From assembly GCA_041686345.1 (NCBI GenBank), contig JAWLEA010000020.1, forward strand, positions 1-33,971: 33,971 nucleotides of DNA, in the 5' to 3' direction. Under the pieces are notes generated by a model, which saw nothing but the letters and a program-made list of their open reading frames with translations, ran no database searches and had not been told where the DNA came from. Below are positions 8,092-16,000 of this stretch, one piece after another. Position numbers and translations under genes: made by a program. The first letter of the stretch is position 1; each line of letters opens with the position of its first letter. Source of the stretch: JAQICJ01 sp041686345. GTDB taxonomy: Bacteria; Myxococcota_A; Polyangia; HGW-17.

Positions 8092-8113
8092 CTCGAAAAA
8101 TCTATTGCTGTGT

Positions 8114-8186
8114 GCCCACGTAGCTCAGCAGGTAGAGCGCCTCCATGGTAAGGAGGAGGGCACCGGTTCAACTCCGGTCGTGGGCT
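8114..8186 (+). tRNA. tRNA-Thr (GGU)
   Basis: The acceptor stem GCCCACG (8114-8120) pairs with CGTGGGC (8179-8185). The anticodon stem CCTCC/GGAGG holds loop ATGGTAA, anticodon GGT. The T-arm is ACCGG-TTCAACT-CCGGT. No CCA is encoded. It is the last tRNA before tuf, giving the Thr-Tyr-Gly-Thr-tuf order also known from E. coli. Confidence 0.96.
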
Positions 8187-8248
8187 CTACCGTATACGTT
8201 TTATATAAGCCTCATTTTGTATTTATTATTTTTTGGAGGAGCTAAGTT

Positions 8249-9445
8249 ATGGCTAAAGAAAAATTTGTTAGAAATAAACCCCATGTCAATGTTGGTACTA
8301 TCGGTCACATCGATCACGGTAAAACTACCCTGACAGCTGCTATTACCAGATACCTCAACAGTAAAGGTACTGCTACTACAGTTGCATTCGATGAAATCGA
8401 CAAGGCACCTGAAGAAAAAGAACGTGGAATTACTATTAATACTGCTCATGTCGAATATGAAACTGAAAACAGACATTATGCTCATGTTGATTGCCCCGGA
8501 CATGCCGACTACATTAAAAACATGATTACAGGCGCCGCCCAGATGGACGGTTCAATCCTGGTTGTAAGTGCACCTGATGGTCCCATGCCTCAAACTAGAG
8601 AACATGTTCTTCTTTCAAGACAGGTTAATGTTCCTTATATCGTTGTTTTTCTCAATAAAATCGATCAGATGGACGAAGAAGATGAAGAATTGATCGAACT
8701 CGTTGAAATGGAAATCAGAGAATTGCTTGATGATTATGAATTTCCCGGAGATGAAGTTCCCATTATCAAAGGTTCAGCCCTGAAAGCACTTGAAAGTGAT
8801 GTAAATGGTCCCGAAAACAAACCAATTCAGGAACTCATGGATGCTTGTGATGAATATCTTCCCGAACCTGAAAGAGATGTCGACAAAGATTTCCTCATGC
8901 CTGTTGAAGATGTTTTCACCATTACCGGTCGCGGAACAGTTGTTACCGGCAGAGTTGAACGCGGTATCATTAATACAGGAGATCCTGTAGAGTTGGTAGG
9001 TATCAGGGAAACTCAATCCAGTACCTGTACCGGAGTTGAAATGTTCAGAAAGATTCTTGACCAGGGTCAGGCCGGCGACAATGTTGGTATTCTTCTGCGC
9101 GGAATCAAAAGAGATCAGGTAGAAAGAGGCCAGGTTGTTGCCAAACCCGGAACAATCACACCTCATAAAAAGTTTATTGCTGAAACCTACATCCTCAAAA
9201 AAGATGAAGGTGGAAGACACAAACCTTTTAAAGCCGGTTACAGACCTCAGTTCTATTTCAGAACAACTGACGTAACCGGAGTGGTTGGACTTGATGAAGA
9301 TATTAAAGTTGTACTTCCCGGTGACAAACTGACCATGGAAGTTTCTCTTATTGTTCCAATCGCAGCCGAAAAGGGTCTGCGTTTTGCTATCCGTGAAGGT
9401 GGTAAAACTGTTGGCTCCGGTGTTATTACCGAAATTATCGAATAA
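8249..9445 (+). CDS. tuf: Elongation factor Tu
   Basis: This GTPase delivers aminoacyl-tRNA to the ribosomal A site. Its 398 aa are full length. The GTPase motifs are GHIDHGKTT (near residue 19), DCPGHAD, and NKID, where many EF-Tu have NKCD or NKVD. Domains 2 and 3 follow (ITGRGTVVTGRVERG, then the C-terminal barrel ending in GVITEIIE). A strong GGAGGAG lies upstream of the ATG. It is co-transcribed with four tRNAs, so its mRNA must be released by tRNA processing. No second tuf follows fusA in this window, so this is the only tuf visible here. Confidence 0.98.
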   Translation: MAKEKFVRNKPHVNVGTIGHIDHGKTTLTAAITRYLNSKGTATTVAFDEIDKAPEEKERGITINTAHVEYETENRHYAHVDCPGHADYIKNMITGAAQMDGSILVVSAPDGPMPQTREHVLLSRQVNVPYIVVFLNKIDQMDEEDEELIELVEMEIRELLDDYEFPGDEVPIIKGSALKALESDVNGPENKPIQELMDACDEYLPEPERDVDKDFLMPVEDVFTITGRGTVVTGRVERGIINTGDPVELVGIRETQSSTCTGVEMFRKILDQGQAGDNVGILLRGIKRDQVERGQVVAKPGTITPHKKFIAETYILKKDEGGRHKPFKAGYRPQFYFRTTDVTGVVGLDEDIKVVLPGDKLTMEVSLIVPIAAEKGLRFAIREGGKTVGSGVITEIIE

Positions 9446-9468
9446 ATTTAATCTATGATGGTGGTGTT

Positions 9469-9624
9469 ATGGGTAACCGAGTAATTGTAAATTTGCGCTG
9501 TTCAAAGTGTAAAAACAAAAATTATACTACAACAAAAAACAAGCGCACCACAAGAAGCAAACTCAAATTCAAAAAATATTGCCGCTTTTGCAAAAAACAT
9601 ACCGTGCATAAAGAATCTAAATAA
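9469..9624 (+). CDS. rpmG: 50S ribosomal protein L33 (zinc-ribbon type)
   Basis: A 51-aa basic protein of the large subunit near the E site. Two CxxC pairs, Cys11/Cys14 (CSKC) and Cys38/Cys41 (CRFC), form the zinc ribbon, so this is the zinc-containing (C+) form. The start ATG gives the family-typical MGNRVIVNLRCSKC. It lies 23 nt after tuf and before a terminator-like hairpin, making it the likely last gene of the tRNA-tuf unit. Confidence 0.95.
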   Translation: MGNRVIVNLRCSKCKNKNYTTTKNKRTTRSKLKFKKYCRFCKKHTVHKESK

Positions 9625-9677
9625 GTTGGCTTATCCAAGATTCTGCTTATCTCTGTAAGTTCTCAAATCAAAAGATG

Positions 9678-9720
9678 AAAATTGCATCACAAGTTCCTCA
9701 GGATCTTTTTGCAATTTTTT
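9678..9720 (+). terminator. Terminator-like hairpin after rpmG
   Basis: AAAATTGCA (9678-9686) pairs perfectly with TGCAATTTT (9710-9718) across a 23-nt loop, and the T-run extends to 9720. The stem is AT-rich and the loop long, so efficiency is uncertain. Its position between rpmG and a new promoter supports the call. Confidence 0.5.
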
Positions 9721-9721
9721 A

Positions 9722-9749
9722 ATTGACAATATTTTAATAGGCAGTATTT
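9722..9749 (+). promoter_or_regulatory. Promoter for tRNA-Trp-secE-nusG-rpl-rpo operon
   Basis: TTGACA (9722-9727), a 16-bp spacer and TATTTA (9744-9749). The -35 is perfect and the -10 only fair. It lies 13 nt before tRNA-Trp and directly after the terminator-like hairpin. Confidence 0.6.
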
Positions 9750-9762
9750 AACATCACCTGCG

Positions 9763-9840
9763 TAGGGCAGTAGCTCTAATTGGTAGAGCGGCGGTCTCCA
9801 AAACCGCATGCTGGGGGTTCGAATCCCTCCTGCCCTGCCA
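9763..9840 (+). tRNA. tRNA-Trp (CCA)
   Basis: The acceptor stem AGGGCAG (9763-9769) pairs with CTGCCCT (9830-9836). The anticodon stem GCGGT/ACCGC holds loop CTCCAAA, anticodon CCA. The T-loop is TTCGAAT, and the 3' CCA is encoded (9838-9840). tRNA-Trp just before secE is a widespread arrangement. Confidence 0.96.
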
Positions 9841-9856
9841 AGTTTAAGGATTGATT

Positions 9857-10216
9857 ATGGGTAATCGCAAATATGTTCATCTCACATTTATGATAGCAAC
9901 GGTTATTTTTTCCTGGGTTTTTATTCAGGCTACCGGAGTCATCTGGTCATATTTTGCCAGACCAAGCAGACTTATGGTTAACTTTGTCGGAATTGGACTA
10001 GGAATTATTCTGGTTGGTTCCCAATGGATGAACAAAGAGAAATTCCATAGAGTCGGCACTATTATAAATGAATTGAAGCGAGTTACCTGGCCAACTAAAA
10101 AAGAAACAAAAACTGCAACTTATGTTGTTATTATCACTGTATTCATTGCTTCCATAATCATGTTTTCCTTTGACTGGTTCTGGTCCTGGGTAACCAGTAA
10201 GATTCTCACCAGTTAG
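9857..10216 (+). CDS. secE: Preprotein translocase subunit SecE
   Basis: Inner-membrane subunit that stabilises SecY in the SecYEG channel. At 119 aa it is the long, three-helix form: two N-terminal transmembrane segments (about 8-30 and 38-57), then the conserved amphipathic motif ELKRVTWPTKKET, then the essential C-terminal helix. I chose the ATG at 9857, with AAGGA 6 nt upstream, over the in-frame TTG at 9851. The three-helix form is typical of enterobacteria-like proteobacteria; many other bacteria have only one helix. It lies 16 nt after tRNA-Trp and 18 nt before nusG. Confidence 0.95.
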   Translation: MGNRKYVHLTFMIATVIFSWVFIQATGVIWSYFARPSRLMVNFVGIGLGIILVGSQWMNKEKFHRVGTIINELKRVTWPTKKETKTATYVVIITVFIASIIMFSFDWFWSWVTSKILTS

Positions 10217-10234
10217 ATTTAGAGGAGATTCCCA

Positions 10235-10765
10235 ATGGCTAAAAAATGGTATGTTGTTCATACCTACACACAAGCGGAAGATGCTGTAAAGACAGCGCTG
10301 GAAAAGAAAATAAAGGCCGAGGGTATTTCTGAACTGTTTGAAGAAATTCTCATTCCCCGAGAGAAAATCATCGATAATAAAAAGAAGGGGAAAAATAAAA
10401 TCACTGAGAGAAAATTTTTCAGTGGGTATATTTTTGTAAAAATGGAAATGGATGATGAAGCTTGGCATATAGTAAAATCCATTCCCAAAGTAACAGGTTT
10501 TCTCGGAGGAAAAAATCCAACTCCTCTGCCAGAAAGCGAAATAGTCGGAATTCAAGCCCAGATAGCTGAAGGCAAGTCAAAACCGAGGCCGAAAATCAAA
10601 TTCGCCGAAGGTGAAAAAGTCAGAGTTAAAGAAGGTCCTTTCAGCAACTTTGAGGGTATTGTCGAAGAAGTGAAACCTGACAAACAAAAACTCAGAGTTC
10701 TTGTTTCTATATTTGGAAGAGCTACACCTGTAGAGCTTGAATATACACAGGTGGAAAAAACATAA
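10235..10765 (+). CDS. nusG: Transcription elongation/termination factor NusG
   Basis: Binds RNA polymerase and suppresses pausing; in many bacteria it links to Rho or to ribosomal S10. At 176 aa it is full length. The NGN domain starts WYVVHTYTQAEDAV and contains the conserved FSGYIFVKMEMDD. The C-terminal KOW domain has FAEGEKVRVKEGPFSNFEG. A charged Lys-rich loop (NKKKGKNK, near residues 48-55) matches the usual NGN loop position. A good AGAGGAG lies upstream. It is followed 18 nt later by rplK, the conserved order. Confidence 0.97.
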   Translation: MAKKWYVVHTYTQAEDAVKTALEKKIKAEGISELFEEILIPREKIIDNKKKGKNKITERKFFSGYIFVKMEMDDEAWHIVKSIPKVTGFLGGKNPTPLPESEIVGIQAQIAEGKSKPRPKIKFAEGEKVRVKEGPFSNFEGIVEEVKPDKQKLRVLVSIFGRATPVELEYTQVEKT

Positions 10766-10783
10766 AAACATTTAGGTGTAGAG

Positions 10784-11206
10784 ATGAAAAAAGTTATTGG
10801 ACTTATCAAATTACAATTACCGGCAGCCAAAGCAACACCTGCTCCACCAGTAGGTCCTGCTCTGGGCCAGCACGGAGTAAATATTCCCGAGTTCTGCAAG
10901 GCATTCAATGCCAGAACTTCCAAAGACGACGGAATGATTATTCCTGTGGAAATAACAGTTTTTGCTGATCGGTCATTTTCTTTTATTACCAAAACTCCTC
11001 CCGCTTCAATTCTACTTTTGAAAGCCGCAGGTCTTGAAAAGGGATCGGGAGAACCCAATAAAAACAAGGTGGGCACTGTAACCCTTGATCAGGTTAAAGA
11101 AATTGCCAACACCAAAATGGTAGATCTGAACACCAATAAAATGGAATCAGCTATCAATATTATCAAGGGTTCTGCACGTTCCATGGGGATTATTGTAGAG
11201 GAGTAA
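10784..11206 (+). CDS. rplK: 50S ribosomal protein L11
   Basis: Large-subunit protein of the GTPase-associated centre, also needed for stringent-response signalling in species with RelA. Its 140 aa are family-typical. Visible signatures are the proline-rich hinge PAAKATPAPPVGPALGQHG, the FCKAFNART helix, and the RNA-binding C-terminal domain with KTPPAS and the final GSARSMGI. It is followed by an 87-nt gap containing terminator-like structure before rplA, where most genomes have a very short spacer. Confidence 0.97.
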   Translation: MKKVIGLIKLQLPAAKATPAPPVGPALGQHGVNIPEFCKAFNARTSKDDGMIIPVEITVFADRSFSFITKTPPASILLLKAAGLEKGSGEPNKNKVGTVTLDQVKEIANTKMVDLNTNKMESAINIIKGSARSMGIIVEE

Positions 11207-11215
11207 TAATTTCAC

Positions 11216-11239
11216 ACCTTCTTAGCGGAAGGTTTTTTT
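11216..11239 (+). terminator. Terminator/attenuator hairpin between rplK and rplA
   Basis: ACCTTC (11216-11221) and GAAGGT (11228-11233) form a perfect 6-bp stem with loop TTAGCG, followed by six T (11234-11239). This is textbook intrinsic-terminator form but lies inside an operon, so it probably attenuates rather than stops transcription. Confidence 0.55.
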
Positions 11240-11240
11240 A

Positions 11241-11280
11241 CCACATCGTACATTTAGAGACGTTGTGGGAGGTTTTAACC
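11241..11280 (+). promoter_or_regulatory. Second leader hairpin upstream of rplA
   Basis: CCACATCGT (11241-11249) pairs with ACGTTGTGG (11260-11268) with one mismatch and a 10-nt loop. The palindrome GGTTTTAACC (11271-11280) follows. In E. coli, L1 represses the L11 operon by binding its mRNA; whether this is such a site is an inference. Confidence 0.35.
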
Positions 11281-11293
11281 GAAAAGAGGAATT

Positions 11294-12004
11294 ATGGCCA
11301 AACACGGAAAAAAATATAATAACAAAATGGAGATGATTGACCGCCGTCAACGTTATGAAATTGATGAAGCTGTCAAACTTCTCAAAAAAGTCAGTTATAC
11401 CAAATTCGACTCATCGGTCGACTTTGCTATAAATCTTGGAGTAAATCCGCGTCATGCAGATCAAATGGTCAGGGGTTCGGTGTCATTGCCTCACGGTACA
11501 GGCAAGGAAGTAAAAGTTCTTGTTTTTGCCAAAGGCGAAAAAGCAAATGAAGCCAAAGAAGCCGGAGCTGACTATGTGGGTGCTGAAGATCTGATCGAAA
11601 AAATCAAAGAAGAAACCTGGGTCGATTTCGATAAAACTGTAGCTACTCCGGATATGATGAGAGTAGTCGGAAAAATCGGACGCATTTTGGGAACCCGAGG
11701 GCTTATGCCTAACCCCAAAGTTGGAACAGTTACTTTTGATGTTGGTCAGACAGTTAAAGACCTTAAAAAAGGCAAAATTGATTTCAGAGTTGAAAAAGCT
11801 GGAATTATTCATGTGGCTGTTGGCAAGATCTCTTTTGATGAAAAACAACTCAGAGATAATATTCTGGCCGTAGTAGACGTCCTCAAAAAAATGAGACCGG
11901 CTACGGCAAAAGGTATCTATTTCAAAAGTATGACCATCAGTCCCACTATGGGTCCAGGAATCAAGCTGGATATTCCAAAAGTACTTCTTGCCCTTCTTGA
12001 TTAG
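11294..12004 (+). CDS. rplA: 50S ribosomal protein L1
   Basis: Forms the mobile L1 stalk that handles the outgoing tRNA, and in many bacteria is a translational repressor of its own operon. At 236 aa it is normal. The signature segment is LGTRGLMPNPKVGTVTFDV, preceded by ATPDMMRVVGKIGR, with a C-terminal MTISPTMGPGI. The ribosome site is AAGAGGAA. Its stop codon is 11 nt upstream of the rplJ start. Confidence 0.97.
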   Translation: MAKHGKKYNNKMEMIDRRQRYEIDEAVKLLKKVSYTKFDSSVDFAINLGVNPRHADQMVRGSVSLPHGTGKEVKVLVFAKGEKANEAKEAGADYVGAEDLIEKIKEETWVDFDKTVATPDMMRVVGKIGRILGTRGLMPNPKVGTVTFDVGQTVKDLKKGKIDFRVEKAGIIHVAVGKISFDEKQLRDNILAVVDVLKKMRPATAKGIYFKSMTISPTMGPGIKLDIPKVLLALLD

Positions 12005-12015
12005 TGAGGTTTGAC

Positions 12016-12534
12016 ATGAATAGAGTAGAAAAAACAAAAGCAATTAAAGAATTAAAAGAAATTGCTGAAAATGCACAATCGTTTGTTCTGGTCGATTTCA
12101 GCGGAGTCACCGTGGAACAGATCAATAAGGCCAGAAGAGATTTTGAAGCTAATGATTGTGAATATAAAGTAGTAAAAAACACCCTTTTCTCAATAGCCCT
12201 GGCTGATACCCAGGCTGAAGTAATTAAAAAATTACTGAAAGGTCCTGTGGCCATAGCCTGGTCTTTTGCGGAACCTGCCCCGCCGGCAAAAATTGCAGTA
12301 AAATATCAAAAAGAATTCAAAAAATTTGATATTATCGGCGGGTACATGGAAGGTGAGCTTTTGGATAAAGAGGGCGTTACCAATCTCTCAAAGATGCCTT
12401 CAAAACCGGAACTGCAAAGCAAACTGCTAGCCACAATGCTTGCTGTGCCACAGAATATGATGAGACTTATGGAAGCAGCTCCCAAGAAATTCCTGATGTT
12501 ACTTCAGGCTAAACAGGAAGCTGATAAAGAATAA
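12016..12534 (+). CDS. rplJ: 50S ribosomal protein L10
   Basis: Stalk base protein that anchors L7/L12 dimers. It has 172 aa from the ATG at 12016. An in-frame GTG at 12004 overlaps the rplA stop, but TGAGGT (12005-12010) is well placed only for the ATG, and MNRVEKTKAIKELKE is the expected L10 N-terminus. Conserved parts are FVLVDFSGVTVEQINKARRD and VVKNTLFSIAL. The C-terminal helix that binds L7/L12 (PQNMMRLMEAAPKKFLMLLQ) is present. It lies 42 nt before rplL. Confidence 0.95.
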   Translation: MNRVEKTKAIKELKEIAENAQSFVLVDFSGVTVEQINKARRDFEANDCEYKVVKNTLFSIALADTQAEVIKKLLKGPVAIAWSFAEPAPPAKIAVKYQKEFKKFDIIGGYMEGELLDKEGVTNLSKMPSKPELQSKLLATMLAVPQNMMRLMEAAPKKFLMLLQAKQEADKE

Positions 12535-12576
12535 CCAAAAACGGCATAATATCTATATATTTTTTAGGAGGATAAA

Positions 12577-12957
12577 ATGGCAGTAACAAAAGAACAAGTA
12601 ATTGAATATTTAAGTAATATGACAGTCATGGACATGGCTGATCTAGTCAAGGAACTGGAAGAAAAATGGGGAGTTGAAGCAGCTCCTGCAGTAATGGCCG
12701 GTGCAATGCCAGCCGCAGATGATGATGGTGGCGAAGATGAAGAAGAGCAGACAGAATTTGATGTAGTTATCAAAGATGTCGGCAAAAAGAAAATCAAAGT
12801 TATCAAAGCTATCCGTCAGATGACAAGTCTCGGTCTCAAAGAAGCCAAAAACATGGCTTCTGCCGATTCAACGGTCAAAAGTGGAATCGCCAAAGAAGAT
12901 GCTGAAGAAGCCAAGAAAGTACTTGAGGAGGCTGGCGCTACTGTAGAGCTTAAATAA
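12577..12957 (+). CDS. rplL: 50S ribosomal protein L7/L12
   Basis: Multi-copy stalk protein that recruits translational GTPases. At 126 aa it has the N-terminal dimerisation region (VIEYLSNMTVMDMADLVKELEEKWG), an Ala/acidic hinge (about residues 37-57, with an acidic run DDDGGEDEEE), and the globular C-terminal domain with KVIKAIRQMTSLGLKEAK. A consensus AGGAGG lies upstream, consistent with the high translation this protein needs. Hairpins at 12967 and 13021 follow. Confidence 0.97.
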   Translation: MAVTKEQVIEYLSNMTVMDMADLVKELEEKWGVEAAPAVMAGAMPAADDDGGEDEEEQTEFDVVIKDVGKKKIKVIKAIRQMTSLGLKEAKNMASADSTVKSGIAKEDAEEAKKVLEEAGATVELK

Positions 12958-12966
12958 CTCCATTTT

Positions 12967-12987
12967 AAACATATTTGTATGTTTTTT
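12967..12987 (+). terminator. Weak terminator-like hairpin after rplL
   Basis: AAACATA (12967-12973), loop TTTG, TATGTTT (12978-12984) with the T-run continuing to 12987. It is perfectly paired but AT-rich. In E. coli an attenuator after rplL reduces rpoBC transcription; this hairpin has the right place for that role. Confidence 0.4.
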
Positions 12988-13002
12988 GAGAAAGAAGGAA
13001 AT

Positions 13003-13051
13003 AGATATACTCGACAGGGTAGATATACCCTGATCGGGTATGTCTATTTTT
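13003..13051 (+). promoter_or_regulatory. Switch-like attenuator upstream of rpoB
   Basis: Two mutually exclusive hairpins overlap. The first is CAGGGTA (13015-13021) with TACCCTG (13026-13032), loop GATA. The second is AGATATACCC (13021-13030) with GGGTATGTCT (13036-13045), loop TGATC, one wobble pair, followed by ATTTTT. The second resembles an intrinsic terminator; forming the first would prevent it. AGATATAC is also directly repeated (13003-13010 and 13021-13028), offering a third pairing partner. Confidence 0.5.
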
Positions 13052-13075
13052 GTTAATTACATTCAGGAGTTGCCA

Positions 13076-16000
13076 ATGTCCTCTCTGGTTCAACTAAATA
13101 GCCGTTTCAGAAAATCCTTCAGCAAATTCAACATACCCGTTAATGTCCCAAACCTGATAAAATTTCAGATTGATTCATACAACAAGTTTTTACAGGGGAA
13201 GATCGATGCGGAAATAAGAAGAAACGATATTGGATTACAAAATGTTTTCCAATCCGTTTTTCCTATCTCCGACTATCAGGGAACTTCATCACTTGAATTT
13301 GTAAAATACAGAATAGAAAAGCCAAAGTACGATGTGGAAGAGTGCAGACAACGGGGTTTGTCTTATGAAGCCACTGTCAGAGTAACCATCAGACTGATAA
13401 TTTATGACAAGCCGGTTGATGAAGAATCTGAAGATGATACCAGGGAAATAAGAGATTTCAAAGAAGAAGAAGTCTTCTTTGGAACTATTCCCCTGATTAC
13501 ATCAAATGGTACTTTTATGATCAACGGGGTTGAAAGAGTCGTTGTCAGCCAGTTACATCGTTCATCAGGTATCTTTTTCAAACATGACAAGGGCAAAAAG
13601 CACGCCCGAAAAAAACTTATTTATTCAGCCAGAGTTATTCCAACCAGAGGTTCCTGGTTGGATTTCGAGTTTGATGCCAAAGATATTCTCCATGTACGAA
13701 TAGACCGTCGCAAAAAAATGCATGCCTCAGTCCTGTTACGTGCTTTTGGTATGACAACCCAGGAAATTCTCAATGAATTTTATTTTACCGAAACAATTTC
13801 ACCTTTGAAAGAAAAAGGTTCTTGGCAAAAAGAAGTTGATTTCGATAAATTGGAAAAATTCAGCCTCAGTCACGATATCATAACTGTAGATACGAAAGAA
13901 AAGATCGTTAGTCGACGAAAAAAATTAGGAAAATCAAGAATCAGAAAGATCAAGAAAAATGGTGCTGAAAAACACCTGATTGATGATGATTATCTGCTGG
14001 GAAAAGAGAAATATACAAAGAAAATTTTGGCTGAAGATATTTATGATCCTGAAACAGGTGAAGTCATTGCTCTTTGCAACAAGGGATTAAATAAAACAAT
14101 TCTCAAAAAAGTTCGTAAAGCTGGAATCAAATCATTTAAAACTCTTTTCATCGATAATCGAAATGTCCACGATCATTTCCAGAAAACCGTAAAACTCGAC
14201 AAAGTAAGTACTCAGGAAGAAGCCTATCTCGAAATTTACAAAAGATTGAGACCGGGCGAACCTCCCACAGTTGATACTGCCAGAAAGTATTTTGAACATA
14301 TGTTTTTCAATCCGGATCGATACGATCTCAGTCCAGTGGGACGATTGAAAATTAATTACAAGTTCAAGTATGAAGATCGCGATAATACGGATACCACAGT
14401 TATTGAAAAAAGAGATATTGTGGAAACAGTGCGATATCTTCTCAATCTCAAGGAAGGAAAAGGTAAAATCGATGATATCGATCATCTGGGAAACAGAAGG
14501 TTGAGAGCCGTCGGTGAACTTCTTGAAGATACTTACAGAAAAGGACTGGAAAGACTGAAAAGATCCGTACGCGAGCGCATGGCAACTTCCAGTGAAATGG
14601 AAACATCCATGCCTCACGATCTCATCAATTCGAGACCGGTTGCTTCAGCTGTCCGCGAATATTTTTCTTCCAGTCAGTTATCTCAGTTCATGGATCAAAC
14701 CAATCCCATTTCTGAAATAACTCACAAAAGAAGACTTTCAGCTCTTGGACCCGGTGGTCTTACCAGGGAAAGAGCCGGATTTGATGTCAGGGATGTTCAT
14801 CCCACCCATTACGGAAGAATTTGTCCAATTGAAACTCCTGAAGGTCCAAATATTGGTCTTATTGCCTCCCTCGCATCCCATGCCAGAATAAATGAATATG
14901 GCTTTATCGAAACCCCTTATCGTAAGGTAAAAGACCAAAAAGTAAACAACGATATCAAGACCATTAAATATTACAGTGCTTTGCAGGAAGAAGAAGAAAA
15001 AATAACAGAAGCAACTGTAAACATGGATCCTGAAGGCAGGATTATTGATGATTTTGTTTCGGTGAGAACGGATGGAGAGACTATCAACGTACCCAGTGAA
15101 AAAGTGAGCCTCATGGATGTAGCTCCTGAACAACTGGTCAGTGTAGCTGCCTCCATGATTCCTTTTCTCGAACATGATGATGCCAACCGTGCTCTCATGG
15201 GAGCCAATATGCAACGCCAGGCTGTGCCTCTCATGATTTCAAGATCACCATTGGTAGCTACCAAGCTTGAACCTAATGTTGCCAGAGATTCTGGTGTTAC
15301 CCTGGTTGCCAGGAATCCCGGTACTGTTGTCAAGGTTGACGGACGTCGCATAGTTGTAAAAAGAGAAGTGGAAGGGGATATTGAGAAAACAAGTCTCAAA
15401 CCCGATATTTACACTCTTACCAAGTTCAGGAGAACCAACCAGAATACCTGTTTCAACCAAAAGCCCATTGTTGATGAAGGTGACAAGGTTCGCCGTGGAG
15501 ACGTGATAGCGGATGGTCCTTCCACAGAATGTGGAGAATTGGCTCTGGGCAAAAACATCATGGTAGCATTCATGCCCTGGTCCGGATATAATTTTGAGGA
15601 CTCCATTCTGGTCAATGAAAATCTGGTGAAAGATGACGTATTTACTTCGATCCATATTGAAGAATATGAATGTGATGCCAAAGAAACCAAGTTGGGACCA
15701 GAAGAAATAACAGCCGATATTCCCAATGTCAGTGAACGTACTTTACGCAATATGGACGAGAGCGGAATTGTAAGAGTAGGTGCCGAAGTCAAATCCGGCG
15801 ATATTCTGGTTGGCAAAGTTACTCCAAAAGGGGAAACTCAGTTGACTCCCGAAGAAAAGCTCCTCAAAGCTATTTTCGGTGAAAAAGCCGGAGATGTAAA
15901 AGACAGCTCCCTGCGTGTTCCGCCGGGAACTGAAGGAATTGTCATTGGTGCCAAGATCTTTTCCCGTCGCGGCCAGGATAAATCACCTCGAGCTCTGGAT

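Noticed and set aside
7833..8171. Open frames on both strands across the tRNA cluster
   Set aside because: They are read through four clear tRNA genes and have no ribosome site or family resemblance.
10552..11076. 174-codon open frame on the minus strand
   Set aside because: It is the antisense shadow of nusG and rplK, both certain genes.
13040..13075. Twelve-codon upstream extension of rpoB
   Set aside because: The ATG lies in an attenuator stem without a ribosome site, and AGGAG is correctly spaced only for the ATG at 13076.
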